Part shown: positions 8,073 through 16,413 of the stretch, one piece after another | Position numbering within the stretch: position 1 is the first letter of the stretch | Layout: every line of letters begins with the position of its first letter | Notes under the pieces: generated by a model | Database searches by the model: none | The model's input: only the letters and a program-made list of their open reading frames with translations | What the model was told of the DNA's origin: nothing | Assembly: GCA_913056125.1 (NCBI GenBank) | Contig: CAJXNC010000003.1 | Coordinates: 1 to 64,000 of the forward strand | Origin: an uncultured Altererythrobacter sp. | GTDB taxonomy: Bacteria; Pseudomonadota; Alphaproteobacteria; Sphingomonadales; Sphingomonadaceae | Length of the DNA stretch: 64,000 bases | Direction of reading: 5' to 3' | Program-made: the position numbers and the translations under genes

Positions 8073-9389
8073 ATGCGCATCGTGATGATCGGTACGGGTT
8101 ATGTGGGCCTGGTTTCCGGAGCCTGTTTTGCCGATTTCGGCCATCACGTTACCTGTGTCGACAAGGACGCATCGAAGATCGACGCACTGCTCGAAGGTCG
8201 AATCCCGATCTTCGAGCCGGGGCTCGATGCTCTGGTGGAAAGCAATGTCGCTGCAGGTCGGCTCGATTTCACGCTAGATCTCGAGAAAGTGCTGCCCGAA
8301 GCCGATGCGGTTTTCATCGCTGTGGGCACGCCGTCGCGCCGCGGCGACGGCCATGCCGACCTTACCTATGTCTATGCTGCCGCCCGGGAAATGGCTCCGC
8401 TGCTGCGCGAGGGTGCGGTGGTGGTCGACAAGTCGACCGTGCCCGTCGGAACGGGCGACGAGGTCGAGCGGATCATCCGCGAGGTTTGCCCGAATCTCAC
8501 CTTCTCGGTTGCCTCCAATCCGGAGTTTCTGCGCGAAGGTGCCGCTATTGACGATTTCAAGCGTCCCGATCGCGTGGTCATCGGTGTGAATGACGACCAT
8601 GCCGAAAAGGTGCTGCAGGAAGTGTATCGTCCGCTGACGCGCAATGAATCGCCGCTACTGGTGATGAGCCGTCGCGCCGCCGAACTGACCAAGTATGCCG
8701 CCAATGCCTTCCTTGCGACCAAGATCGCCTTCATCAACGAAATGGCCGACCTGTGCGAGAAGGTGGGCGCAGATGTGCGCGATGTTGCGCGCGGTATCGG
8801 AAGCGATACGCGCATCGGCAACCGCTTCCTGATGCCGGGGCCGGGTTATGGCGGCTCGTGCTTCCCCAAGGATACTCTGGCGTTGCTCAAGACCGGCCAC
8901 GATTACGAAGCGCCCTTGCGCATCGTGGAATCGGTTGTGGCGGTGAACGACCAACGCAAGAGCGCCATGGGGCGCAAGGTTGTGCAGGCATTGAAGGACG
9001 CCGGCGGCGGTGCGGACGCCCATGGCAAGACCGTGGCGCTGCTTGGCCTCACCTTCAAGGCCAATACGGACGACATGCGCGACAGTCCGGCGATCTCGAT
9101 CGTCCAGTCGCTGCAGGATGCCGGCGTCAATGTGCGCGCCTACGATCCCGAGGGCATGGAACAGGCCAAAAAGGTGATCCAGAACGTCACCTATTGCGCC
9201 AATTCCTACGAAGCCATGGATGGTGCCGATGCCGCCGTGATCGTAACCGAATGGGATGCTTTCCGCGCGCTCGACCTCGACAGGATGAAGGACTTGCTCA
9301 GCCAGCCGCTACTGGTCGATCTGCGCAACCTCTACAGCCGCACCGACATGGAAGAACACGGCTTCACCTATGTCGGCGTGGGGCGCTGA
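8073..9389 (+). CDS. ugd: UDP-glucose 6-dehydrogenase
   Basis: 438 residues, full length for the family. The N-terminal NAD-binding fold begins IVMIGTGYVGLVSGACFADFG. The catalytic cysteine is in PGYGGSCFPKDT, with the central lysine/asparagine helix (AANAFLATKIAFINE) before it and the C-terminal UDP-binding domain (LTFKANTDDMRDSPA) after. It oxidises UDP-glucose to UDP-glucuronate for exopolysaccharide or glycolipid synthesis. The start has GAGAGG and GGGGGA upstream. It stands alone after queF. The small minus-strand lipoprotein gene that follows is convergent. Confidence 0.95.
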   Translation: MRIVMIGTGYVGLVSGACFADFGHHVTCVDKDASKIDALLEGRIPIFEPGLDALVESNVAAGRLDFTLDLEKVLPEADAVFIAVGTPSRRGDGHADLTYVYAAAREMAPLLREGAVVVDKSTVPVGTGDEVERIIREVCPNLTFSVASNPEFLREGAAIDDFKRPDRVVIGVNDDHAEKVLQEVYRPLTRNESPLLVMSRRAAELTKYAANAFLATKIAFINEMADLCEKVGADVRDVARGIGSDTRIGNRFLMPGPGYGGSCFPKDTLALLKTGHDYEAPLRIVESVVAVNDQRKSAMGRKVVQALKDAGGGADAHGKTVALLGLTFKANTDDMRDSPAISIVQSLQDAGVNVRAYDPEGMEQAKKVIQNVTYCANSYEAMDGADAAVIVTEWDAFRALDLDRMKDLLSQPLLVDLRNLYSRTDMEEHGFTYVGVGR

Positions 9390-9392
9390 GCC

Positions 9393-9521
9393 TTAGACCG
9401 CTTCGTCTACATCTTCGGAGACGGACTGAAGGTCTTCACCCGCTCCTTCCACGGTATTGCATGCTGCTGCGACCAGTGCGAGCGAGGCGACTGCGGCGCC
9501 AGTGATGATCTTGCGAACCAT
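9393..9521 (-). CDS. Entericidin A/B-like small lipoprotein
   Basis: 42 residues: a basic start (MVRK), a hydrophobic signal, and a lipobox ending ALVAAAC with Cys21 as the lipidation site. A short acidic tail follows (NTVEGAGEDLQSVSEDVDEA). The VEGxGxD pattern after the cysteine is that of EcnA/EcnB entericidins, small outer-envelope lipoproteins linked to toxin/antidote or envelope-stress roles. AGGAGA sits a few bases before the ATG. Only one copy is present, with no second entericidin beside it. It lies between ugd (convergent) and tRNA-Thr, both on or reading toward the same small interval. Confidence 0.8.
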   Translation of the reverse strand: MVRKIITGAAVASLALVAAACNTVEGAGEDLQSVSEDVDEAV

Positions 9522-9582
9522 TGTATTTCTCCTGTGGTTGGAGAATCAATGGCTTGGTCGTCCCACTGTTCCGAGAAAGAAA

Positions 9583-9658
<76 letters not shown>

Positions 9659-9867
9659 ACACACTTCGTTGCCCTATTGCTTCGCTGCATGAGGGCATCT
9701 TATTCGTCCCACCGCTTTGCTGCTTGATGGCAGGAGCGGTGTGCGGGCGCCTTTGCGACAATCCGGAACAAAAATCCAGCACCTCCTTGGACAAAATCTT
9801 CTTTGCACGGGCAGACTTGCAGCAAGCTGCATTCGCATTACCTTCAAGTGAGGGAAGGAGGGTGTCG

Positions 9868-10254
9868 ATGGACGACAATTTGCGGGCACAACTGGAATTC
9901 GAGGCGAGAAGGAAGAGCGTCGGGGCGTCCTACCTCCTGTGGTTCTTTCTCGGTTTCTTCGGTGCCCATCGCTTCTATCTCGGGCGCACCGGCTCCGGCA
10001 TCGCCCAGCTGCTCCTGTGCCTGTCGGTCATTGGCCTGATCCCGCTGGCCTTCTGGTGGGTGATCGATGCTTTCCTGATTCCCGGTATGGCCGAGGAAGA
10101 GAACATGAAAGCGATCGAAGACCTTTCGGGAGGGCGCGACACTTCCTCGCTTGAAGGTCCGGCTCCGCGAATGGAAACGCGCAGCCGCGATCCGCGCCTC
10201 GACGATCCGATCTTCCAGAAGAACCGCAGGCGCGAGCCGCGCCGCTTCGACTGA
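9868..10254 (+). CDS. TM2-domain membrane protein
   Basis: 128 residues. The TM2 domain covers about residues 17-72: SYLLWFFLGFFGAHRFYLGR, then a second hydrophobic helix (GIAQLLLCLSVIGLIPLAFWWVIDAFLIP). Its hallmark short loop FGAHRFYLG and the WWVIDAF ending are clear. The C-terminal ~55 residues are charged, Arg-rich and probably cytoplasmic. The function of bacterial TM2 proteins is unknown. The ATG is preceded by GGAAGGAGGG with 6 bases spacing. Its stop abuts the stop of the convergent gene (TGATCA). Confidence 0.8.
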   Translation: MDDNLRAQLEFEARRKSVGASYLLWFFLGFFGAHRFYLGRTGSGIAQLLLCLSVIGLIPLAFWWVIDAFLIPGMAEEENMKAIEDLSGGRDTSSLEGPAPRMETRSRDPRLDDPIFQKNRRREPRRFD

Positions 10255-11142
10255 TCAGCACGTCCCGAAGGTCCAGCCTTCGGTGCGTGCGATTTCTGCA
10301 GTCAGACCAGCGGGATTCCACAACTCTTCACGAGAAACTGCGCGGCGCAGCCAGGCTGCGGTCATAAGAGCATCGGACTGGTGATCGCTGATTGGTCCCT
10401 GTCCTTTCACAGGCGGGGACGCGATGGCCGGATGGGTCAGGACTTCGTTGAGTTCCCCAAAGCTGCGCAGCTTGGTGTTTGCCGCTGAGCGGCCAGTCTC
10501 GAGCGCAGGGATCGCCGTATACATCTCCACGATAAGCGATCCGTATCCCGGATCATCGTCCACCGGCCAGACGGGAATCCTTCCTGCCAAAGCGTTGAGA
10601 ACACGCATGCCGGTCAGGCTCGCCTTGCCGACCTGTCCGCTGCCGACGAGCTTGAGATTGCTGTGCGGACGGCAGCCCATTGCGCGTTGGCCATGTTCGG
10701 CCACTCGCAGGCGGCCATTGCGGTGCGTGGCACCGTCGCAGCGGTAATGCTTGCCCATGTGCTCGCCGTGATGGAAATATTCGCGCAGCTCCGGATGGGT
10801 GACCATGCTGGAGACGGAAAGGTGCTCGTCTTCGGTGCAGATTTCGTCGATCAGCGCCCAGAGCGATTTCGCATCGGCCGGGCTGTCCTTCCAGCCGGGG
10901 AAGAAGGCTCTGCAATCGGCAAAGGGGAGGGAAATGCCGAGGTCCATGCCGACCAGCGTGTCGGTCGGCAGGTCCTCGCGCAGCAGGGCGAGCACGTCCG
11001 CGCGGCTCCAACCTTTTTTGCGCTCGATCAGGACCGGCGGCCCGCCTTCCAGGTTGCTCATGGCAAGGGCGATACTGCGGTGGCGCTCACCCTTTGCGCC
11101 CGACCAGTCAATCGCGAGGAAGTGCCGGAAGCGGTCAGTCAC
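10255..11142 (-). CDS. RNase H-fold (DUF429-like) protein of unknown function
   Basis: 295 residues. It begins FRHFLAIDWSGAKGERHRSIALA, a beta-strand with the acidic residue typical of the RNase H/actin-like fold. A second acidic strand follows (VGMDLGISLPF), and the C-terminal helix DHQSDALMTAAWLRR resembles the DUF429 ending. No substrate can be assigned. It starts inside the end of rarA (8-base overlap), so the two are probably translated together, which hints at a nucleic-acid role. Confidence 0.6.
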   Translation of the reverse strand: MTDRFRHFLAIDWSGAKGERHRSIALAMSNLEGGPPVLIERKKGWSRADVLALLREDLPTDTLVGMDLGISLPFADCRAFFPGWKDSPADAKSLWALIDEICTEDEHLSVSSMVTHPELREYFHHGEHMGKHYRCDGATHRNGRLRVAEHGQRAMGCRPHSNLKLVGSGQVGKASLTGMRVLNALAGRIPVWPVDDDPGYGSLIVEMYTAIPALETGRSAANTKLRSFGELNEVLTHPAIASPPVKGQGPISDHQSDALMTAAWLRRAVSREELWNPAGLTAEIARTEGWTFGTC

Positions 11143-12451
11143 CGCGTTCGCGGCGCAAGCGATTCCAGTAGTCGATGCGCTCCCTCACCTTGCGTTCGAA
11201 GCCGCGCTCGACCGGCTTGTAATAGGTCTGCTCCTGCATCCCTTCGGGCCAGTAATTGTCACCCGAAAAGCCGTCCTCCGCATCGTGGTCGTAAGTGTAG
11301 CCTTCGCCGTATCCGACATCCTTCATCAGCTTGGTCGGTGCGTTGACGATGTTCATGGGCGGCATCAGGCTGCCGGTGTCCCTAGCGCTCTTCCATGCTG
11401 CCTTCTGTGCCTTGTAGGCAGCGTTCGATTTGGGAGCGGTCGCCAGATAGAGGCAGGCCTGCACTAGCGCCAATTCGCCTTCGGGGCTGCCGAGGAACTG
11501 GTAGGCCTCTTTCGCGGCGAGGCATTGCGGCAGGGCTTGCGGATCGGCGAGGCCGATATCCTCCACCGCCATGCGTACCAGCCTCCGTGCGACGAAAAGC
11601 GGCTCCTCGCCCGCCACCAGCATGCGCGCCATGTAATAGAGCGCGGCCTGCGGGTCGCTGCCGCGCACCGCCTTGTGGAGCGCGGAAATGAGGTTGTAGT
11701 GGCCTTCACGATCCTTGTCGTAGACGGCAACGCGGCGCTGCAGGAACTGGCCCAGCTCCGCTGGGCCAAGCGGTCTCTCAATTTTGGCGGCGTAGAGCGT
11801 CTCGGCCTGGTTCAAGAGGAAGCGCCCGTCGCCATCGGCACTGGCAATCAGGGCATCGCGCGCTTCGGGAGTGAGGGGCAGGGGGCCTTCGAGTTCCTCC
11901 GCCCGGTCGAGCAGATTACCCAGCGCCTCGGCATCGAGCCGGTGCAGGATCAGCACCTGCGCGCGGCTGAGCAAGGCTGCATTGAGCTCGAAGCTGGGAT
12001 TCTCGGTTGTAGCGCCGACCAAGGTCACTGTGCCGCGCTCGACAAAGGGCAGGAAGCCGTCCTGCTGCGCGCGGTTGAAGCGATGAATCTCGTCCACGAA
12101 GAGCAGCGTCTTCTGCCCTGCCTCGCGCGCCTTTTCTGCCGCCGCAAACGCCTTCTTCAAATCGGCAACGCCGGAAAAGACGGCGCTGACAGCCTCGTAG
12201 CGCATACCCACGCTATCGGCGAGCAGGCGGGCAATGCTGGTCTTGCCCGTGCCCGGCGGGCCCCAGAGAATCATGCTCGAAAGCCGCCCGGCAGCGACCA
12301 TGCGTCCGATCGCACCTTCGGGTCCGGTCAGGTGTTCCTGCCCGATCACTTCGTCCAGCGCGCGCGGGCGCAGGCGGTCTGCCAGCGGGGCATCTTCTGC
12401 GGCGAGGTCGGGCGCTTGCTGCACGGGGTCTTCGGCAAAGAGATCAGCCAT
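11135..12451 (-). CDS. rarA: Replication-associated recombination protein A (AAA+ ATPase)
   Basis: 438 residues, full length. The short N-terminal segment PLADRLRPRALDEVIGQEHL is the clamp-loader-like entry. Walker A is GPPGTGKTSIARLL, Walker B is LLFVDEIHRFNRAQQD, and sensor 1 is GATTENPSFELN. The C-terminal MgsA tetramerisation region follows, ending with the family segment YKPVERGFERKVRERIDYW. It acts at stalled replication forks and interacts with SSB in relatives. Divergent from a PadR regulator gene whose palindromic operator lies about 50 bases upstream of this start. Confidence 0.95.
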   Translation of the reverse strand: MADLFAEDPVQQAPDLAAEDAPLADRLRPRALDEVIGQEHLTGPEGAIGRMVAAGRLSSMILWGPPGTGKTSIARLLADSVGMRYEAVSAVFSGVADLKKAFAAAEKAREAGQKTLLFVDEIHRFNRAQQDGFLPFVERGTVTLVGATTENPSFELNAALLSRAQVLILHRLDAEALGNLLDRAEELEGPLPLTPEARDALIASADGDGRFLLNQAETLYAAKIERPLGPAELGQFLQRRVAVYDKDREGHYNLISALHKAVRGSDPQAALYYMARMLVAGEEPLFVARRLVRMAVEDIGLADPQALPQCLAAKEAYQFLGSPEGELALVQACLYLATAPKSNAAYKAQKAAWKSARDTGSLMPPMNIVNAPTKLMKDVGYGEGYTYDHDAEDGFSGDNYWPEGMQEQTYYKPVERGFERKVRERIDYWNRLRRERGD

Positions 12452-12500
12452 GAGTCCCAGATAGGCGGAAGCGCATATTCCTGCGACCCCTCTTGTACTC

Positions 12501-12532
12501 CGACTGTTTTGCGATATATCGTAAAACAGTCG
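12501..12532. promoter_or_regulatory. 32-bp palindromic operator, probable PadR binding site
   Basis: The left half CGACTGTTTTGCGATA and the right half TATCGTAAAACAGTCG are inverted repeats matching at 15 of 16 positions, centred on a CGATATATCG core. The site is in the rarA-padR intergenic region, 20 bases before the padR ATG. PadR-family repressors usually bind such dyads in their own promoter, so autoregulation is likely. It may also affect rarA. Confidence 0.7.
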
Positions 12533-12552
12533 GGACGCATTTGGAGTTTATC

Positions 12553-13218
12553 ATGCAGGACAGGTTTGAACGTAAGATGCGCCGCACGGCGCGCAAGATG
12601 GCGGAAATCGCCGCGATGACGGGCGGTGCTTACGCCTTCGGCAAGCACGCCGGCGGATTCGACGGCCCAGGTGGGTTTGGTGGTCCTTTCGGCGGGCCTT
12701 TTCGTGGCGGCTTTGGCGGGGGCGGCTTCGGTGGCGGGCCGCGTGGTCGTGGCCGCGGAAGGCGTGGCAGGTTCGGCCGGATGGAATTGCGGCTGATGCT
12801 GCTCCACCTCATCTCCGAAGGGCCCAAGCATGGCTATGAGCTGATCAAGGCGATCGAAGAACTCTCGGGTGGACAGCACACACCGAGCCCGGGGGTCATT
12901 TACCCAGCTCTTTCCATGCTCGCCGATGAAGGTCTGATCGTGGAGCAGGCAAGCGAGGATCGCCGGCGCCGCTTCGAGATCACCGAAGATGGCAAGCAAC
13001 TGCTCGAAGAGGAGAAGGAGCGTCTGGACGATTTGCTCCAACGTGTGGAGGACATCGCCTCCAAGGCTGAACGCAACCATTCGCCGCAGATCGAGCGGGC
13101 ATCGGCCAACCTCTTCATGGCGGTGAAGCATCGCATGCAGCAGGGCGGCAAGGAGGACCTTGCGCAGGAGATTGCGGAGATCCTCGACGAGGCGGCTCAG
13201 AAGGTCGAACGCCTCTAG
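12553..13218 (+). CDS. PadR-family transcriptional regulator with Gly/Arg-rich N-terminal linker
   Basis: 221 residues. A basic helix (1-25) is followed by a Gly/Phe/Arg-rich low-complexity stretch (about 34-75). The PadR winged helix-turn-helix follows (about 77-150: MELRLMLLHLI, HGYELIKAIEEL, PSPGVIYPALSMLADEGLI). The C-terminal part is a coiled-coil dimerisation helix (about 150-221). The ligand is unknown. The ATG at 12553 has GGAG upstream, whereas the earlier in-frame ATG lies inside the palindromic operator. Membrane protein 13290-13754 follows 71 bases downstream and may be a target or co-transcribed. Confidence 0.88.
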   Translation: MQDRFERKMRRTARKMAEIAAMTGGAYAFGKHAGGFDGPGGFGGPFGGPFRGGFGGGGFGGGPRGRGRGRRGRFGRMELRLMLLHLISEGPKHGYELIKAIEELSGGQHTPSPGVIYPALSMLADEGLIVEQASEDRRRRFEITEDGKQLLEEEKERLDDLLQRVEDIASKAERNHSPQIERASANLFMAVKHRMQQGGKEDLAQEIAEILDEAAQKVERL

Positions 13219-13289
13219 GCATTCGCCGCACATTCTCTCCCTCGTCCCGCCATGCTAGGTACGTGGCGGGACAAGCGGGGGATATACTC

Positions 13290-13754
13290 ATGAGCGATAC
13301 GGAAAACGATGTTCGCACGCCCTGGCACCTCTGGGTGGTCGGGGTGGTTTCACTGCTGTGGAATGGCGGCGGTGGTGGTTATGACTATGTGATGAGCAAG
13401 ACGCTCGATCCCGGATATATCGATCTCATGTCCAGCACGATGGGCCTCGATCCGCAGGTCATCGTTGCTTATTTCGAGGCCTTTCCTCTCTGGATGAATA
13501 TCTTCTGGGCGATCGGCGTCTGGGGCGCGGTGCTCGGTTCGATCCTGCTTCTTCTGCGGAGGCGGCTGGCAATTCATGCCTTCGTGGCATCGCTGGTCGG
13601 CATCGCCGTCAGCACCTATTACCAGTTCGCCAATCCCTTTCCGGGCGAGGTCGATACCGTGATCCCGGCGGTTATGGCGTTTGTGGTACCGGCCATCATC
13701 ATCGCACTGATCTATTATGCGAAGCGGATGAGTGCCGCCGGAGTGTTACGCTGA
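13290..13754 (+). CDS. Four-helix integral membrane protein of unknown function
   Basis: 154 residues with hydrophobic segments at about 14-26, 68-88, 95-113 and 125-145, separated by short loops. It starts MSDTENDVRTPWHLWVVGVV. The sequence resembles small membrane proteins often found in sphingomonads, but I cannot name a family. The ATG at 13290 follows a G-rich stretch (GCGGGGGA). The 3' end overlaps by a few bases with the convergent glycosyltransferase gene. Confidence 0.65.
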   Translation: MSDTENDVRTPWHLWVVGVVSLLWNGGGGGYDYVMSKTLDPGYIDLMSSTMGLDPQVIVAYFEAFPLWMNIFWAIGVWGAVLGSILLLLRRRLAIHAFVASLVGIAVSTYYQFANPFPGEVDTVIPAVMAFVVPAIIIALIYYAKRMSAAGVLR

Positions 13755-14906
13755 CAACTCCTGTTGCCGCTTGTTGACCAGGCGGAGATAGGCATCGGCC
13801 ACGGCGCTGTTGATCGCATCCCAAGAATATTCGCGGCTGCGTACTTCACCCGCTGCGCCATGCCGCGCGCGCAGTTCCGGATCGGTTACGTAAGCTTCAA
13901 GCACATCGGCGAAGTCAGAAACGCGCCCTGGTTCGACAAGTCGCCCGGTCACGCCATCGCGCACCAGGCTGGTCGATCCGGTTGCGCGTGCCGCAACCAC
14001 GGGCACGCCGCTGGCCATTGCCTCCAGCGTGACATTGCCGAAGGTCTCGGTGACACTTGGATTGAGCAGCAAGTCCATACAGGCGACTGCGCGGCCCAGG
14101 TCTGCACCCCGCTGGAAACCGGCAAAGACTGCATCGGGCACTTTCTCGGCAAAGAAATCATGCGCCGGGCCTTCGCCTACCACCAGCACCTTGTGCGCCA
14201 CGCCGCGCTCTCTCAATTCGGTGACGGCATCGGCGAAGACGTCCAGCCCTTTTTCGAGCACGAGACGGCCAAGGAAGCCGATCGCCACGTCGTCATCGCC
14301 AATGCCGAGCTCGCGGCGCCAGTCGAGGTCACGGCGTGAGGGATCGAAGATCTCGCGATCGACGCCGCGCGCCCAGATCGAGATGTCATCACCCATGCCC
14401 TGTTCGCGCAGAACCGCGGCCATGCTTTCCGACGGTGCCACCAAAGCGTCGCAGCGATTGTAGAAACGGCGCAGGATCGCCTCGGCCAGCGGTTCGAGGA
14501 AAGCCATATTGTAGTAGCGCGGATAGGTTTCAAACCTCGTGTGAACAGAGGCAAGGATCGGCAGGTTGCGCTCGCGCGCCCATGTCACCGCACGGTGACC
14601 GGCGAAATCGGGGGAGGAGACATGCACCATATTTGGCGCAAACTGTTCGAGATCCCGTTTCACCTCTGCCGAGAGCGTGAGCGGCAGGCGGTATTCACCG
14701 CGTCCCGGAATGGGCAGGTTGGGAAGGCCGACCAGTTCCCCGGCACATTCGAACGCGGGTTCCTCGACTTTCGGAGAATAGACGCGCACTGAAGCGCCCT
14801 GCCTAAGCAAGTAATCGACAAGCCTATTCAGCGCCTGATTGGCGCCGTCGCGGACGTAATTGTAGTTCCCGCTGAATAGGGCAACGCGCAGGTCGGCAAC
14901 TTCCAT
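13746..14906 (-). CDS. Glycosyltransferase family 4, mannosyltransferase-like
   Basis: 386 residues with the GT-B fold. The N-terminal domain begins LRVALFSGNYNYVRDGANQALNRLVDYL. The C-terminal nucleotide-sugar domain contains FLGRLVLEKGLDVFADAV, GEGPAHDFF and the E-x7-E motif in ETFGNVTLEAMASGVPVVA. This layout matches GDP-mannose-dependent lipid mannosyltransferases (MgtA type), but the donor is inferred. The start is uncertain between ATG 14906 and an upstream GTG at 14915, and neither has a strong ribosome site. It is divergent from the sdpR-like gene. Confidence 0.85.
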   Translation of the reverse strand: MEVADLRVALFSGNYNYVRDGANQALNRLVDYLLRQGASVRVYSPKVEEPAFECAGELVGLPNLPIPGRGEYRLPLTLSAEVKRDLEQFAPNMVHVSSPDFAGHRAVTWARERNLPILASVHTRFETYPRYYNMAFLEPLAEAILRRFYNRCDALVAPSESMAAVLREQGMGDDISIWARGVDREIFDPSRRDLDWRRELGIGDDDVAIGFLGRLVLEKGLDVFADAVTELRERGVAHKVLVVGEGPAHDFFAEKVPDAVFAGFQRGADLGRAVACMDLLLNPSVTETFGNVTLEAMASGVPVVAARATGSTSLVRDGVTGRLVEPGRVSDFADVLEAYVTDPELRARHGAAGEVRSREYSWDAINSAVADAYLRLVNKRQQELSA

Positions 14907-14988
14907 CGCGCCCACTTAGGGAAGGAAATGCCCGATTGCGAGTGCTTGCGAGAATCCGATTCAGCTTGCATCACATCAATTAGGAGAT

Positions 14989-15002
14989 TAGCTAAATAGC
15001 TA
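14989..15002. promoter_or_regulatory. TAGCTA-AA-TAGCTA dyad before the ArsR/SdpR-type gene
   Basis: Two copies of the self-complementary hexamer TAGCTA are separated by AA and end on the first base of the ATG at 15002. ArsR-family repressors typically bind AT-rich dyads overlapping their start region, so this is a plausible autoregulatory site. Confidence 0.4.
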
Positions 15003-15292
15003 TGCACGATGTTTTCGATGCCTTGTCGCACCCGATCCGCCGCCAGGTGCTCGAATTGTTGAAGGGCGGGGGTAAGAGCGCCGGGGAGCTGGCGGAGCAT
15101 TTCCCGGTCTCCAAGCCAACCATGTCCGGCCATTTCAACAAGCTGAAGGCGGCAGGCCTCATCCTGGGTGAAAACAGGGGCGGGACCATCATCTACACAC
15201 TCAACATGTCCACGCTGGAAGAGGCGGTAATGGGCTTCATGGGCCGGATGGGCGTGGCACGGGACGAAGATGCCGAGGGAGAAGAGGCATGA
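15002..15292 (+). CDS. ArsR/SdpR-family winged-helix repressor
   Basis: 96 residues: a compact winged helix (HPIRRQVLELLKGGGKSAGELAEHF, PVSKPTMSGHFNKLKAAGLI, wing ENRGGTIIYTLN). It has no metal-binding ELCVCDL motif, which separates it from arsenic or zinc sensors and matches SdpR/YczE-like members. It overlaps by ATGA with an sdpI-family gene, so an autorepressor-plus-membrane-immunity-protein operon is likely, as in Bacillus sdpRI, where SdpI also sequesters SdpR. The Shine-Dalgarno (AGGAG at 14982) is 15 bases from the ATG, which is long. Confidence 0.85.
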   Translation: MHDVFDALSHPIRRQVLELLKGGGKSAGELAEHFPVSKPTMSGHFNKLKAAGLILGENRGGTIIYTLNMSTLEEAVMGFMGRMGVARDEDAEGEEA

Positions 15293-15969
15293 AGACCAAG
15301 TGGCTTTTGACCGTTTCGCTGTTCGTCGTGGCAGCGATGGTGGCGTTCGCATTCTACACGGACAGTCTGTTGCCTGAAGGTGCGGAGCTGCCAATCAGGT
15401 TCGACAAGGAAGGCAATGTGCTGCGTACCACGGGTGCGCTGCGGGCCTTGCTGATCAGTCCGATTATCCTGCTTGTGACCTCGCTGCTCTTCGCCGTCAT
15501 CCCGCATATCGAACCGCTGCAGGACCGGCTCCAGGGGTCGGCACCGCTTCTGACAGTGGGTTGGATCGGATTGGTGGCCCTGATGATCCTGTCCCAGCTC
15601 ACCAGCGCTGCACCGGCCTACGGCTGGAACCTGCCGCCCTTCCTGATCTTTTCGGCGATAGGCGTGCTTTTCATTGCCTTGGGCAATTGGCTGCCCAAGA
15701 GCCGCCCCGGGTTCTTTGTCGGCATCCGTACGCCCTGGACGATCACCGATACCGATATCTGGGTCGCGACCCATCGCCTCGGTGGAAAGCTGTTCATGGT
15801 CGCTGGCGTAGTGATGCTGGTAGGGCCGTTCTTGCCCCTGCCGAACGGTCTCGGTGTGGTAGTGTCGGTCGGCGCAACAATGGTCGCGGCCATCATCCCG
15901 ATAATCTACAGCTTCCTGCTCTGGCGGCGGAAGAAGAAGTCCGCCGCCGCCAGTGCCAATGGCAGCTAG
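15289..15969 (+). CDS. SdpI-family membrane protein
   Basis: 226 residues with about six hydrophobic helices (5-22, 50-71, 86-106, 115-133, 165-183, 187-210). The SdpI signature region is present: GNWLPKSRPGFFVGIRTPWTIT followed by WVATHRLGGKLF. An N-terminal DUF1648-like segment (LPIRFDKEGN) is also present. In Bacillus, SdpI gives immunity to the SdpC toxin and controls SdpR. No sdpC-like toxin gene is visible nearby, so a toxin role is unproven. Translation is coupled to the upstream repressor (ATGA). Confidence 0.88.
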   Translation: MKTKWLLTVSLFVVAAMVAFAFYTDSLLPEGAELPIRFDKEGNVLRTTGALRALLISPIILLVTSLLFAVIPHIEPLQDRLQGSAPLLTVGWIGLVALMILSQLTSAAPAYGWNLPPFLIFSAIGVLFIALGNWLPKSRPGFFVGIRTPWTITDTDIWVATHRLGGKLFMVAGVVMLVGPFLPLPNGLGVVVSVGATMVAAIIPIIYSFLLWRRKKKSAAASANGS

Positions 15970-16313
15970 GCCGCGTCCGCGAACTGATCAAAGGCACGAA
16001 GCGCATCGGCGGCGTACATGACAGAGGGACCGCCGCCCATATAGATGCTCATGGCCAGCGCATCAGTCAGTTCCTCGCGCGAAACGCCAAGGTCCACCAG
16101 CGCCTTGGCATGGAAGCCGATGCACCCGTCGCAGCGCAGCGCTACGCCGATTGACATGGCGATCAGTTCCTTGGTCCTTTTGTCGAGCGCGTCGTCTTCG
16201 GTGGCGCTTTTCGCCATTTGGTAGAAGCCGGTCATCGTACCCGGCTCGGCCTTGCGCAGATCCGCCGTATAGGCGGAGATATCGGCGATCATGGACTGGT
16301 AGTCTTTGGGCAT
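15966..16313 (-). CDS. Carboxymuconolactone decarboxylase / AhpD-family protein
   Basis: 115 residues, alpha-helical. The AhpD-like active-site motif lies in ALRCDGCIGFHAKALVDLGVSREEL: CDGC supplies a redox cysteine pair and the downstream His the proton relay. Such proteins reduce peroxidatic partners. True decarboxylases lack the CxxC, so a peroxidase-type role is favoured. It ends convergently with the sdpI gene, overlapping by 4 bases. Confidence 0.85.
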   Translation of the reverse strand: MPKDYQSMIADISAYTADLRKAEPGTMTGFYQMAKSATEDDALDKRTKELIAMSIGVALRCDGCIGFHAKALVDLGVSREELTDALAMSIYMGGGPSVMYAADALRAFDQFADAA

Positions 16314-16413
16314 TGTTCGATCCTTGCTGCCTGTTTGGGCAGGCTTCTAGACGAGCAATGCCCTCCCGCCTTGCGCGAGCGCAAAGCGAGGTGACAAATC
16401 TACTGAAAATCGA

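Noticed and set aside
13321-13340. Other TGGCAC strings (for example 13323, 15244, 41666, 45401) as sigma-54 sites
   Set aside because: The second block GC is not 10 bases from the GG, so spacing is wrong.
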